Part shown: in pieces, positions 9,093 through 16,648 of the stretch | Layout: each line of letters starts with the position of its first letter | How positions within the stretch are numbered: the first letter of the stretch is position 1 | Virus record (IMG/VR): IMGVR_UViG_3300049794_000015 | Span: 1 to 43,895 of that record | Strand: one strand, 5' to 3' | DNA length: 43,895 nt | DNA from: a virus | The notes under the pieces: generated by a model | What the model was told of the DNA's origin: nothing | The model's input: only the letters and a program-made list of their open reading frames with translations | The model's database searches: none | Program-made: the position numbers and the translations under genes

Positions 9093-9671
9093 ATGGTTGT
9101 CCCCACACCAGCACTCCCCACGTTCCTTGAGGCCACGGCGGTCCACCAGGCCGACCTGGACGCGTTGAAATCGAACATCACGAACCTGTACAACTACAAC
9201 CAGGCCGGGTTTATCTCCCAACGGCCGTGTGTGATCGTTCAGCAAACGGTGGGGCAGTCTGTCCCGAACACCACGGATACGCTGGTGAACTTCCAATCAG
9301 CGTCGGTGAACACAGACAACATGTGGACCGTGGTGTCCCCGAACGTGGTCACTATTCAGCACGCCGGTATCTACTGGATATTTGGGCAAGCCCGGTGGGG
9401 TGCGTACGGTCCGGCGACGTTGGCGACGGTGGGGTCACCGTCCATTCTGATCAACGGCACGAACCCGCTTGTGAACACGGTCGCACAGAACGTGTTGCCG
9501 TTCGTGTCCGGTGGCGCGGGCGCGACCAGTCAGGCTGGTTGTTTGGTGAACCTCGCGGTCGGTGCGACGCTGTACCTGAACGTTTGGCAGAACATCGGCG
9601 GAACCGCCACGTTGCAAACAAACTACGGCGGCTCGTTCCTCGGCGCTATTTTCATGACACCATCCACATGA
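9093..9671 (+). CDS. Tail tip protein, C1q/TNF-like receptor-binding domain
   Basis: I chose the ATG at 9093, which follows AAAGGGGCGG; an upstream in-frame start at 8952 would overlap the previous gene by over 100 nt. The product has 192 aa. Residues 1-40 are helical (LDALKSNITNLYNYNQAGF), suggesting trimerisation. Residues 45-192 follow the C1q/TNF-like jelly-roll pattern: TLVNFQSASVNTDNMW, then VTIQHAGIYWIFGQARW, and a C-terminal GGSFLGAIFM. Such domains are common at the ends of actinophage tail operons and are thought to bind receptors. The carbohydrate or protein target cannot be told from sequence. Confidence 0.78.
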   Translation: MVVPTPALPTFLEATAVHQADLDALKSNITNLYNYNQAGFISQRPCVIVQQTVGQSVPNTTDTLVNFQSASVNTDNMWTVVSPNVVTIQHAGIYWIFGQARWGAYGPATLATVGSPSILINGTNPLVNTVAQNVLPFVSGGAGATSQAGCLVNLAVGATLYLNVWQNIGGTATLQTNYGGSFLGAIFMTPST

Positions 9672-9692
9672 CCCCTGACCACGGCGGCAGCG

Positions 9693-10097
9693 ATGAATGA
9701 TCGTGAGCGTGACCCGTACAAGTTTGTGATGCTGGCCGGGATCGGGTTGTTGAGCCTGGTCACTTTGGTCAGGTTTAACCATTCGGCGACGGGTATTTTG
9801 TTGGCGTTTCCGCGTCCGTGGGCGCATGTTCTTCTGGGGGGGATCGTCGTCAATAGCGCGATAGCGCTCTACGGAATCATCCGGCAACACACGGTGCGTG
9901 GCGTGTTGTGGGAGCGTGTCGGGCAGACCGGCCTGGCCGGGCAGTTCCTGATCTACGGCGTCTGGGGGTTCAGCCTATTTAGTGAAAAGGCAACAGGGTT
10001 TGCGGGGTTGCTCGTCACATTGGCTTTAGCGGCTATTCTGCGGGTGGTGCAGATCGAACGCAGACGGCGGAAGGCGGTAAAACGTGGCTCTCCCTGA
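9693..10097 (+). CDS. Four-helix membrane protein
   Basis: The 134-aa protein has four hydrophobic segments at about residues 11-30, 44-63, 82-98 and 102-120, and a basic C-terminus (ERRRRKAVKR), which should be cytoplasmic. It lies between tail-tip and lysis genes. Four-helix proteins in this position in actinophages are often linked to lysis or envelope interaction, but the family is not clear to me. It could be an additional holin-like protein. Its end overlaps the next gene by 14 nt, so the pair is likely co-translated. Confidence 0.75.
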   Translation: MNDRERDPYKFVMLAGIGLLSLVTLVRFNHSATGILLAFPRPWAHVLLGGIVVNSAIALYGIIRQHTVRGVLWERVGQTGLAGQFLIYGVWGFSLFSEKATGFAGLLVTLALAAILRVVQIERRRRKAVKRGSP

Positions 10098-10461
10098 CTG
10101 GATACTCATTAGCGGCATCGTCGGGACCGCCATCGCGTCCGCCATCGGCGCGTTCCGGGTCAAACCGGAAGCCCGGAAGTTCCGGGATGACGGGGCCGCG
10201 GGGTTGACCACCAGCGCGGGCGCGATCGTCGCGGCGGTCGAGCACGAGATGTCCGCGCTGCGGACCGAAGCGGCCGACGCGCGGCGGGAACGCGCTGAGA
10301 TGCGGCAGTGGCGTGACGGGCTGGAGATCCGGTTACGGCGCCATGCCCGCTGGGACGACCTGATGGTGGAGCGGGCCCGGGTCGCTGGGATCGACGTGCC
10401 GCACCCACCCAAGCTGTATGACGATGACGAGGAGGCCGAAGCGCATGGCTCAATGCCTTGA
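10084..10461 (+). CDS. Membrane-anchored coiled-coil protein near lysin
   Basis: The 125-aa product starts with GTG inside the previous gene. One N-terminal transmembrane helix (residues about 5-22, PDWILISGIVGTAIASAIGAF) is followed by a long charged helix (about 45-95) rich in Ala, Glu and Arg and likely coiled coil. An acidic segment (YDDDEEAEA) lies near the end. This plan resembles spanin-like or holin-associated proteins, or a small signal-anchor tail accessory. Actinophages lack classical spanins, so I call it only by structure. It overlaps the endolysin start by 17 nt. Confidence 0.72.
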   Translation: MALPDWILISGIVGTAIASAIGAFRVKPEARKFRDDGAAGLTTSAGAIVAAVEHEMSALRTEAADARRERAEMRQWRDGLEIRLRRHARWDDLMVERARVAGIDVPHPPKLYDDDEEAEAHGSMP

Positions 10462-11338
10462 TTACTCGGCGGGGTTCCCGGGCGCGTTCGCGATCGCGAG
10501 CGTCCGTGACCAGCAAGGCAACCAGGTGTATGCGGGCGCGGTCCGCTATATCGGGTTCCCGGATCGACGCAAGTGCACGACCTTCACCGAGCTGGCCGAC
10601 TTCAACGCCCACGGTCTGGGTATGGCGCTCGTGTTCGAGGACACCGCGGGTGACTGGCGGGGCGGGTATGACGCGGGGGTCCGCGCTGGGCAGTTGGCGC
10701 GCGCGCATGCGAACGCCATCGGCTTCCCGCACACCCGGCCGATCTATCTGGCGATCGATCAGGACGTGGTGACGGTGGCCGAGTTCGCCACGGTGATCGA
10801 GTACCTGCGGGGCGCGAACGGCCCGCTCGGCGGCCCCAAGCTGACCGGGGTGTACGGCGAGACGGACGTGATCAACAAGGCGCGGGTGGCGGGGGTCGCG
10901 ACCTGGTATTGGGACACCACGGCCTGGTCGCACGGTGTGGTCGCGTCCGGGATCCACCTGTTCCAGCGGGTGGGGACGGTCCACGTGGGTGGCGTCGACT
11001 GCGACGTGAACGACATTCATCTCCCCGACTGGGGACAGCACAACGCGACGAACGCGAAGGTGACCGACATGGAATGGAACGACCCGATCCGCAACCCGAA
11101 CTTTGACAAGTCGGTGACCGATCCGGCAGACGGGCGCAGCCACGAAAACTACCTGGCCCAGGACTGGTTGGTGCAGGGCAACCTCAAAGCCGGCCGCGCT
11201 GAGGACTTGGCGCGGCAGGCGCTCGACGGTGTCAACGAGATCAAGACGATGCTGGCCGCGTTGACCGGGCCCGGTGTGCGCCTGACCGCGACCGGGGAAA
11301 TCGTGGTGGCAGCGACAACGGAAGGACCCACCCCATGA
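10445..11338 (+). CDS. Endolysin, DUF1906 / glycoside-hydrolase-like
   Basis: I chose the ATG at 10445 (MAQCLDYS), with an in-frame start at 10418 as the alternative. The product has 297 aa. Residues 1-200 match the DUF1906 (Rv2525c-like, glycoside-hydrolase-like TIM barrel) pattern: LDYSAGFPGAF, VRYIGFPD, LGMALVFEDTAGDW, then a helix with YDAGVRAGQLARAHANAIG, and RPIYLAIDQDV. The family is thought to cleave peptidoglycan glycan chains and serves as lysin A in many actinophages. The region after about 200 is a linker and C-terminal helix, perhaps cell-wall binding. No signal peptide is seen, so it depends on the holin gene that follows with a 4-nt ATGA overlap. Confidence 0.8.
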   Translation: MAQCLDYSAGFPGAFAIASVRDQQGNQVYAGAVRYIGFPDRRKCTTFTELADFNAHGLGMALVFEDTAGDWRGGYDAGVRAGQLARAHANAIGFPHTRPIYLAIDQDVVTVAEFATVIEYLRGANGPLGGPKLTGVYGETDVINKARVAGVATWYWDTTAWSHGVVASGIHLFQRVGTVHVGGVDCDVNDIHLPDWGQHNATNAKVTDMEWNDPIRNPNFDKSVTDPADGRSHENYLAQDWLVQGNLKAGRAEDLARQALDGVNEIKTMLAALTGPGVRLTATGEIVVAATTEGPTP

Positions 11339-11703
11339 GGCTCACTCGCGACCCTGTTGTCCTGGTGCAGGGCCTGATCATCCCCATCCTGATGACCATC
11401 GTCCTGGTGCTCAAGCTCAGTGCGGACACCACTGGCCTGGTCGATGCGTTGCTGCTCGCGATCGGTGGCGCGATCGCCGCTCTTGGTGTGTCGGTGGACG
11501 CCCTGTTGCCGCTGCTCGGCGGGTTAGCGAAAGCGACTCTCGCGGTGCTGCTCGCGTTCGGGGTTCACCTGGGTGTCGAGTGGCAGACCATGATCTTGTC
11601 CATCCTGGCGATCGTGGTCGCGTTCCTGACACGCCCGCAGGTCACCTCACGGGTTCCCGCGTCCCCGCCGGTGATCATGCCGGTCAAGCCGCCCGTCCCG
11701 TAA
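11335..11703 (+). CDS. Holin candidate
   Basis: The 122-aa product has three hydrophobic segments (about residues 9-28, 36-58 and 64-98, the last possibly two short helices) and a Pro-rich C-terminus (ASPPVIMPVKPPVP). Location directly after the endolysin, with ATGA overlap, small size and the membrane pattern are the usual features of actinophage holins. It would permeabilise the membrane at the end of infection. The family is not assigned by motif, so the call depends on context. Confidence 0.75.
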   Translation: MRLTRDPVVLVQGLIIPILMTIVLVLKLSADTTGLVDALLLAIGGAIAALGVSVDALLPLLGGLAKATLAVLLAFGVHLGVEWQTMILSILAIVVAFLTRPQVTSRVPASPPVIMPVKPPVP

Positions 11704-11712
11704 GGAGCAGTC

Positions 11713-12879
11713 ATGCCGCTGTCCACGGTCATCGTCACCGGCAGTTGGAAGACCCCCGCGCCGGGGGTCACCGCAACTGGGCTCGTCACCGTCCAGCCGG
11801 TCACGGAAGCCGTGGGTGGCGGCTACATCCTCGCGGGGGTCCCGATCGGGGTCCGACTCACGGCCGGCGCGATCAACGAGGTACTGGTCAGTAACACTGA
11901 GGTGACCACGCTGCAATACCTGGTCACGGAGCGGATCGACGGCGCGCCGGTGGTGCAGTACGTGATCACCCCGACCGGGTCGACTCTGGACCTGTCGACG
12001 GCGCCGCGCGGGACCGGGCCGGTGATCCCGATGTACCTGCTCGCGTCCACGCGCGGCGCCGCGAACGGCGTCGCACCACTGGACAGCGGCAGTCACATCC
12101 CGTCGCAGTACCTGCCGGCCGGGTCCGGGGTGCTGTCGGTGACCGCCGGGGACGGCACGATCACGGTCGGCGGGGACGCGTCGCACCCCACGGTCGCGGT
12201 CGGGACGATCACCAAAGCGACGGTCGGGCTCGGGAACGTCGACAACACCAGCGACACGGCTAAACCGGTCTCTACCGCGACCGCGACCGCGTTGGCGGGG
12301 AAAGACCCGGCAGGGGCGGCTACGGCCGCTGTGGACGCACACGACGGGGCGGCGGACCCGCACCCGCAGTACTTGACCCAAGCCGAAGGGGACGGCCTCT
12401 ACGCCACGACGGCCGGCCTGGTCGGGAAAGCGACCCGGCCGATCCTGCGGCGCGCGTACATCGCGAACCCTTCGGACACCACCCTGCCGAACACCGGCGG
12501 CTTGTGGGCCCCTGTGCCGGGGTTCGAGCTGCAACTGCCGGCGGCGGTCGGTGACGATGTGGAACACACGTTCAACGGGATGCGGGGGCCGAACGCGGAC
12601 GCGTGCCTGGACATCGCGGTGATCGTCGGGTCGACGCTGGTGCGGTTCCTCGCGTCGGGGACCGGGACACCGGCTTTGGAAGGAGACCCGGCCTGGTATA
12701 CGCAAACCACGTTTATCGGGCATTCCGGTCCGCGTGGGTTTACGGTCACCGGCCCGGACCGTGATGGTTCGGTAGTGCGGTTCGTGTTGGCGTGCAAAGC
12801 GACCGGCGCGGGCACGGTGTTCGCCTCGACCAACTACCCGTTCTCGTGGCGGGCGATCAACCGCGGGGTGGTCGGGTAA
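11713..12879 (+). CDS. Tail fibre / minor tail protein
   Basis: The 388-aa protein follows the holin after an AAGGAG ribosome site. Residues 1-115 are a beta-rich head domain that occurs in actinophage tail proteins. About 120-225 contain the phage tail-fibre repeat style sequence (TITKATVGLGNVDNTSDTAK, then STATATALAGKD and ADPHPQYLTQAEGDGLYAT). The C-terminal 150 residues (TRPILRRAYIANPSDTTLP to the end) form a beta-rich globular domain likely to bind the host surface. It is the last gene of the late operon and is followed by a strong terminator. A fibre lying after the lysis cassette is common in actinophages. Confidence 0.78.
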   Translation: MPLSTVIVTGSWKTPAPGVTATGLVTVQPVTEAVGGGYILAGVPIGVRLTAGAINEVLVSNTEVTTLQYLVTERIDGAPVVQYVITPTGSTLDLSTAPRGTGPVIPMYLLASTRGAANGVAPLDSGSHIPSQYLPAGSGVLSVTAGDGTITVGGDASHPTVAVGTITKATVGLGNVDNTSDTAKPVSTATATALAGKDPAGAATAAVDAHDGAADPHPQYLTQAEGDGLYATTAGLVGKATRPILRRAYIANPSDTTLPNTGGLWAPVPGFELQLPAAVGDDVEHTFNGMRGPNADACLDIAVIVGSTLVRFLASGTGTPALEGDPAWYTQTTFIGHSGPRGFTVTGPDRDGSVVRFVLACKATGAGTVFASTNYPFSWRAINRGVVG

Positions 12880-12916
12880 CTTGCTGGTCGCGGGCCCAAC
12901 CGGCCCGTGGTCGGGT

Positions 12917-12960
12917 GCGGGGCCCCTCCCAACGACCGATTGGGAGGGGCCCCGCTTTTT
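12917..12960 (+). terminator. Strong intrinsic terminator of the late operon
   Basis: A perfect 16-bp stem (arms 12917-12932 and 12940-12955) with a 7-nt loop is followed by TTTTT at 12956-12960. It lies 38 nt after the tail fibre stop and before the convergent leftward genes. It should end rightward late transcription. Confidence 0.95.
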
Positions 12961-12978
12961 CACGTCCGGTCGCCGTGT

Positions 12979-13176
12979 TCAGCTGCTCCTGGCCTTTGTG
13001 CAGGCGGGACAGAGGTCGTGCCATTGGCAGTCGCGCTTGTGCTCGCCGACCATCACCCTCGACCAGCCGTGTTTCCTGGCATCGGCGCGCGCTTTGGTTC
13101 TCGCCAGGTCGGATTGAAACCACGCGACGCACTTGTCGGTGTCGCACCACAGTGTGATCTGGGTTGTGGTGCTCAC
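12979..13176 (-). CDS. Small zinc-ribbon-like protein (phage paralogue family)
   Basis: The 65-aa product starts at GTG 13176, chosen because GGAGG lies 8 nt upstream; an ATG at 13191 is the alternative. It has a cysteine pair early (LWCDTDKC) and a second near the end (DCQWHDLCPAC), so it probably binds one zinc. The central TKARADARKHGW segment matches two other proteins of this phage: the C-terminus of the 20131-21207 product and the 19928-20134 product. The function is unknown; such modules may be nucleic-acid or protein adaptors. GTGA overlap with the upstream membrane peptide suggests translational coupling. Confidence 0.72.
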   Translation of the reverse strand: MSTTTQITLWCDTDKCVAWFQSDLARTKARADARKHGWSRVMVGEHKRDCQWHDLCPACTKARSS

Positions 13177-13292
13177 CTGGTCAGCCTCCATGAGGCTTCC
13201 AGGATCGGCGCGAACACGACCACGGCGGCGAACAGGGCGACCAGGGTGACGAACAGCAGTTTCACCCACAACATGATCCGTGACCGGGTCAC
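13173..13292 (-). CDS. 39-aa single-pass membrane peptide
   Basis: This gene overlaps both neighbours by the GTGA pattern (start GTG 13292, stop 13173-13175). The product begins MTRSRIMLWVKLLF and has one transmembrane helix (about residues 9-29), with positive charges at the N-terminus. A GGGAG ribosome site precedes the start. Its size and coupling support a real gene. I do not recognise it; small single-span proteins in phage accessory regions may act in superinfection exclusion, which is a guess here. Confidence 0.65.
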   Translation of the reverse strand: MTRSRIMLWVKLLFVTLVALFAAVVVFAPILEASWRLTR

Positions 13293-13435
13293 TGGTCCTG
13301 CTCCCGCGCTCGCTCTGCGGCTTGGCGCCGCTCGGCCGCGGCTTGCCGGTCCCGGCTTGCCTGGTTGATCCGCTCGGCACGAGCGTGCAAGGCGTCCAGG
13401 TCGGTGCCGTCGAACGCGTCGTCAGACTGTTCCAT
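13289..13435 (-). CDS. 48-aa charged helical protein
   Basis: The product has 48 aa: an acidic N-terminus (MEQSDDAFDGTDLDAL) followed by a basic, Gln/Ala/Arg-rich helix (RQAAAERRQAAERAREQDQ), probably a short coiled coil. The ATG at 13435 has a CGGAGC ribosome site and lies inside the preceding gene (14-nt overlap); the TGA overlaps the next gene's GTG. Function unknown. Confidence 0.65.
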   Translation of the reverse strand: MEQSDDAFDGTDLDALHARAERINQASRDRQAAAERRQAAERAREQDQ

Positions 13436-13877
13436 TTCGCTGCTCCGGCGGGTGGAAGGTCTGGTTCCAGGTGGTCAGTGCCCTGAACAGCCACAATGGC
13501 ATGTTCACCAGTTCACGTTCGTTCACATAGATTCCGTGCAGCGGTTGCGGCCGGTCGCCTGGCGTGGCACCTGGCGTGTTGTTCGGATCGTTGGCCGCTT
13601 CGGCCACGGCCGCTACCCGGTCGGCGAACTCTTCGAACATGTCCGCTTTCAGCTCGGCCATGCGCGCCGGGTGGTGCCACCAGTTGTAGGCGAACATGGT
13701 GAGCGGCAGCACGCTGAACACAAACCACGCGGACCCGTTGGCCAGTCCGAACGCGACAATCCAGGCTTGCGCCACTACCCCGGCCAGCCAGCCGACGCGC
13801 CGGCCGTGCCCGTTCAGCCAGATCACGCCGGTGACGAGCAGGGCGTTGACCAGCCCCCAATACCAAGCGATCGTCAT
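13422..13877 (-). CDS. Membrane protein, three helices plus cytoplasmic tail
   Basis: The 151-aa product has hydrophobic segments at about residues 3-20, 28-46 and 48-66, then a charged soluble region with a helix (ARMAELKADMFEEFADRVAAVAEAAND) and an aromatic C-terminus (VNMPLWLFRALTTWNQTF). I do not recognise the family. As part of the leftward accessory operon it could act at the host envelope, for example in exclusion of other phages, but there is no direct evidence. It is followed within 14 nt of overlap by the 48-aa gene. Confidence 0.7.
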   Translation of the reverse strand: MTIAWYWGLVNALLVTGVIWLNGHGRRVGWLAGVVAQAWIVAFGLANGSAWFVFSVLPLTMFAYNWWHHPARMAELKADMFEEFADRVAAVAEAANDPNNTPGATPGDRPQPLHGIYVNERELVNMPLWLFRALTTWNQTFHPPEQRNGTV

Positions 13878-13922
13878 CGCTTTACCCCCTTGTTCGGTAT
13901 GGCGCGAATCATGGTTCGCGAT

Positions 13923-14615
13923 TCACGAATCATGGGCCACCACCTGGGGTTCGATCGGGCCGTGCTCGTGCAGCCGGCCCTCGGTGATCGTCACGGCGGG
14001 CAGCAGCCGCAACGCCACAGCGAGTTGCCGATCCAGCTCGGCCACAGCGAGCGGGCCCTGCTTCTCGGCCACTTCCCGCAACGCCGGCAGACCGGCGGTG
14101 ATCGACGCGTGGATCTCCTCGACCGTGGCCGGCCTGCCGTGCGCGAACCACAGCACTTCGGTCGGGTCCCCGACGTTGAACAGGACACCGTCCGGCACCC
14201 GCTCCGGACGCCACCCGCCCCGGGATCCCCACACCACCGCGACACCAGGGTTGCGGAGCAGCATCACCCCGGGCGGGTCGACGTGGTCCGGTAGGCCACG
14301 GTCACGGCGCACCATGTTCGGGGTGGACAGGAACGGGCACGCCACAGCGGAGTAGATCGCGCACTCACGGTGTGACGGCGGTTCGGCGGACACCCGGTTG
14401 ACCGCGCACATCGGGCCGATCACGAACGCCGAGTGCCGGCCGAGGGGCTGCCCGCAGGTCCAGCACCACCGGAACCGGTAGGCGTCCTCAATACCGTGGG
14501 AGCGGATGACCCGGAAGTCGGGTGTGCCGTGCTCGTCGATGAGGACGAACCAGGGGATGGGCCGGCCGTGTTTGTCGCGGGGCAGGCGGGCCATGCGCGC
14601 GGGGATGGGGGTCAT
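13923..14615 (-). CDS. Hypothetical protein with Cys/His-rich N-terminal half
   Basis: The ATG at 14615 shares its A with the upstream stop (TGATG). The 230-aa product has a beta-rich N-terminus (PWFVLIDEHGTPDFRVIRSHG), a CWTC motif at about residues 51-54, a second Cys/His set (GPMCAVNRVSAEPPSHREC) and another Cys near 93. These suggest a zinc-stabilised domain in residues 45-100, with RFRWCWTCGQPLGRHSAFVIG as its core. The C-terminal half is helical (VEEIHASITAGLPALREVAEKQG). The N-terminal domain is reminiscent of uncharacterised actinobacterial proteins; function unknown. Confidence 0.72.
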   Translation of the reverse strand: MTPIPARMARLPRDKHGRPIPWFVLIDEHGTPDFRVIRSHGIEDAYRFRWCWTCGQPLGRHSAFVIGPMCAVNRVSAEPPSHRECAIYSAVACPFLSTPNMVRRDRGLPDHVDPPGVMLLRNPGVAVVWGSRGGWRPERVPDGVLFNVGDPTEVLWFAHGRPATVEEIHASITAGLPALREVAEKQGPLAVAELDRQLAVALRLLPAVTITEGRLHEHGPIEPQVVAHDS

Positions 14616-14770
14616 CAGTTGTCTCCCGCGATGTTGCGTTGCGAGTCGTGGTGGTCCTGGATGTCGGCGGCGGTTTCCCTGATCTGTTCGGCTTCTGGGC
14701 TGTGGTCGTCGGGGTCGAGGTTCCGGGCGAAGCGGGGGACGTCCGCTTCGATCTGGCGTCTGCTGGTCAT
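14615..14770 (-). CDS. 51-aa hypothetical protein
   Basis: The ATG at 14770 overlaps the DUF6221 gene stop (ATGA) and its TGA overlaps the next ATG, so it is embedded in a coupled chain. The 51-aa product is charged and helical (RRQIEADVPRFARNLDPDDH, then EAEQIRETAADIQDHHD). No family recognised. Confidence 0.62.
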   Translation of the reverse strand: MTSRRQIEADVPRFARNLDPDDHSPEAEQIRETAADIQDHHDSQRNIAGDN

Positions 14771-15096
14771 CAGGTGGCCCATTTCTTTTGGTAGTCGGGA
14801 TGTCCGGCGAACGGCGCGGCGAGCAGGTACAGGCCTTCCAGGTCGCTGCTGGTCGAGCCGCACTGGCCGGCCTTGATCTGATCGGGGGTGTGCGAGCAGC
14901 CCCATTCGTGGTCAATGGTGGCCATGGGCCCGAACAGGGCGTCGATCAGTTTCCGTTTGGCCTCGACATCCGCCGCGATGTAGGCGTGGTCCAGGTCGCC
15001 GTACCCGCACCAGCATTCCTGGCCGTAACACTCCCGGCTGTTCCGTTCCTGCTCGTCGAGTCGGGCGTTGAGGAACGCGAGCAGCTCAACCACCAT
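14770..15096 (-). CDS. DUF6221-family protein
   Basis: The 108-aa product has the typical DUF6221 layout seen in actinobacteria and their phages: ELLAFLNARLDEQE at the N-terminus, a central VEAKRKLIDALF helix, and a C-terminal LYLLAAPFAGHPDYQKKW motif. Cys residues at about 23, 28, 30, 67 and 79 may bind metal. The function of the family is not known. Its start lies inside the preceding gene (11-nt overlap), as in most of this operon. Confidence 0.8.
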   Translation of the reverse strand: MVVELLAFLNARLDEQERNSRECYGQECWCGYGDLDHAYIAADVEAKRKLIDALFGPMATIDHEWGCSHTPDQIKAGQCGSTSSDLEGLYLLAAPFAGHPDYQKKWAT

Positions 15097-15292
15097 CAGG
15101 AACCTCCTGGACTTTGATGCACATCACGTACTCGGTTTCCACCGGCCACGCCGGTCGGTTGAAGGGCGTGTAGGCCGAGACTTTCTGGAATTCGACGGTG
15201 TGGGCGTCGCCTTGTTCGACGAGGTCCGCCATTTTTCGCAGGAACTCGGCCGCGGCCTTGTTGGCTTCCTGCTGGACCGGGATGTGTGGCAT
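15086..15292 (-). CDS. 68-aa hypothetical protein
   Basis: I chose the ATG at 15292, which overlaps the upstream stop (ATGA). The product starts with an amphipathic helix (QQEANKAAAEFLRKMADLVEQG) followed by a beta hairpin region (HTVEFQKVSAYTPFNRPAWPVETEYVMCIKV). It may be a small alpha/beta protein; no family is recognised. Confidence 0.65.
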   Translation of the reverse strand: MPHIPVQQEANKAAAEFLRKMADLVEQGDAHTVEFQKVSAYTPFNRPAWPVETEYVMCIKVQEVPDGG

Positions 15293-15501
15293 CAGGTGGT
15301 TGCCTCTCGGGGTGGTTTGCCAACGCCGGCGCATTCGGTTGCGGAGCGGTAGTTCCGGATGACGCGCTGGTGGGCGCCGATCGTGCCGTTGGCGCGGAGG
15401 GCCCGTTCGGCGCCGCACGCCGAGCAGGTCCCGCGTGCCCGTTTCCCGGCCCGGTGGTCGTGCTCGGCGGGCTGGCCCGGGTTTGCGAGTGTGCCGCTCA
15501 T
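15292..15501 (-). CDS. Small zinc-ribbon-like protein
   Basis: The 69-aa product starts at ATG 15501, which overlaps the upstream TGA (ATGA). CSACGAERALRANGTIGAH gives one CxxC pair and a His, and a single Cys occurs near the C-terminus (SATECAG), consistent with one zinc. The pattern (CxxC, G.I..H, C.G.G) resembles small phage and Streptomyces zinc-ribbon proteins of unknown function. Confidence 0.65.
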   Translation of the reverse strand: MSGTLANPGQPAEHDHRAGKRARGTCSACGAERALRANGTIGAHQRVIRNYRSATECAGVGKPPREATT

Positions 15502-15749
15502 CCCGGGCCCGCAACCCACGCGGCCGACAACAGCTTGGCCGCAAGCTCCCGCGCCGTGGCGGCTGAGATCCAGCCGTATCCCCGGACGTGGACCGGCCGG
15601 TTACCCATGCGGCCCAGCTCGACCCTCACCAACGATGCGAGTTGTTCCGGCCAGATGTTGTCGACGCCCGGGTGGATGTGGCTGGTGGCGTGGTGAAGCT
15701 CGCCGTTGTCCCCGGGTGGCCACATGATGTCCGCGACGACGTAGTTCAC
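15498..15749 (-). CDS. Hypothetical protein, tandem paralogue A
   Basis: The 83-aa product ends in VHVRGYGWISAATARELAAKLLSA, which closely matches VHIAGYGW-type sequence in the neighbouring 109-aa protein (IHIAGYGWLTFDRARKLAAALLSA). The two are tandem paralogues. The common C-terminal part is a short strand plus a helix, and the N-terminal parts are beta-rich and differ. Stop and start overlap neighbours. Function unknown. Confidence 0.68.
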   Translation of the reverse strand: MNYVVADIMWPPGDNGELHHATSHIHPGVDNIWPEQLASLVRVELGRMGNRPVHVRGYGWISAATARELAAKLLSAAWVAGPG

Positions 15750-16075
15750 GTGGGTTCGCCGATCTTCCGGCCCGGAGCGTCTGGCCGGAACGTCTGGATC
15801 GGGTCGACCGGATGGTCACCGCGGGCGACCGCGGACAGCAGGGCCGCGGCGAGCTTGCGTGCACGGTCGAACGTGAGCCACCCGTATCCGGCGATGTGGA
15901 TGCGGTTAGCCGGGTCGTGGTGTTGGCCGGGTTCGATCGGCGGGGAGAGCCGGACGAACGCGGCCGACCAGACCAGGTCACTGGTTCCCGGACGCCGGTC
16001 CGGGTCGAGGTCGGGGACGGCGTTCAAGCGCGTGCCGTCAGGCAGCGTGATCCCCATGGAGTCGATGGTCGTCAT
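15746..16075 (-). CDS. Hypothetical protein, tandem paralogue B
   Basis: The 109-aa product starts at ATG 16075, overlapping the upstream TGA (ATGA), and shares the GYGW strand-helix module with the following gene. The N-terminus (GITLPDGTRLNAVPDLDPD) and the central beta region (LVWSAAFVRLSPPI) are likely part of the same small fold. A Pro/Arg-rich tail follows. The duplication with divergence suggests binding of related partners. Confidence 0.68.
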   Translation of the reverse strand: MTTIDSMGITLPDGTRLNAVPDLDPDRRPGTSDLVWSAAFVRLSPPIEPGQHHDPANRIHIAGYGWLTFDRARKLAAALLSAVARGDHPVDPIQTFRPDAPGRKIGEPT

Positions 16076-16533
16076 TTGACGACCGTCCACTTGCAGCCGC
16101 CGGAGATCTCGAAGTACTCGCCGGCTTTGAGCGTGGTCGACCCGGGGCCGGTGAGGTTGTTGTTGGCGATGATCGCGGAGAAGTCGCCGGAGTCGTTTTT
16201 GAGCCGCGCGTAGTAGCAGCTGCTCGCGCCTTCGGTTTTGTAGCGGCCGGCGGGGATGGCGTCACCGACCTTGTAGATCCCTTCGCCGATGCTGGCCGCG
16301 GCGGGTGGCGCGGGTGGCGCGACGGTGACGGTGATGGTTGCGGTGACCGGGGGCAGGGCGGGCATGGTGACGGTTTCGCGGGGGGCGCCGCTGGTGATGG
16401 TGGCGGGGCTGGTGACGGCGGCTTCGCTGGTGGCGTGTTGCCGGGCGGCCTGGACGTTGACGATGCCGAAGGTGAGTACGGCGGCGATGAACGCGATAGC
16501 GGCGACGGTCAAGACTTTTTTGCGGGTGGACAT
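16072..16533 (-). CDS. Exported protein with surface domain
   Basis: The 153-aa product has an N-terminal signal sequence or anchor (MSTRKKVLTVAAIAFIAAVLTFGIV), a Thr/Pro/Ala-rich linker (about 30-80) and a C-terminal domain (GIYKVGDAIPAGRYKTEGAS to the end). The GxYxVGxxIxAGxY pattern is frequent in secreted actinobacterial proteins of unknown function. Cysteines at about 106 and 147 (SSCYYARL and GGCKWTVV) could form a disulphide outside the cell. A phage-encoded exported protein in a separate leftward operon is a good candidate for lysogenic conversion or superinfection exclusion (inference). A hairpin lies upstream at 16608-16646. Confidence 0.75.
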   Translation of the reverse strand: MSTRKKVLTVAAIAFIAAVLTFGIVNVQAARQHATSEAAVTSPATITSGAPRETVTMPALPPVTATITVTVAPPAPPAAASIGEGIYKVGDAIPAGRYKTEGASSCYYARLKNDSGDFSAIIANNNLTGPGSTTLKAGEYFEISGGCKWTVVK

Positions 16534-16607
16534 GGCGGTGGTTGCTCCGTGTGGTGGATGGTGGTTGATCGCAACGGGGTGGAAGGCAGGTTAGGCCGAA
16601 TGGTGGG

Positions 16608-16646
16608 GTGCGGTCGGGCTGGTTTGTACGACGGGCCCGACCGCAC
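16608..16646 (-). terminator. Long hairpin between leftward genes
   Basis: A perfect 12-bp stem (arms 16608-16619 and 16635-16646, 15-nt loop) lies 2 nt after the stop of the zinc protein at 16649-16795. There is no U-tract in the leftward direction, so it could be a non-canonical terminator, an attenuator or an RNA-stabilising element. Confidence 0.55.
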
Positions 16647-16648
16647 GG

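Noticed and set aside
10084-10461. Classical spanin
   Set aside because: One helix plus coiled coil fits a spanin only in outline; Gram-positive actinomycetes generally do not need one, so no spanin call was made.
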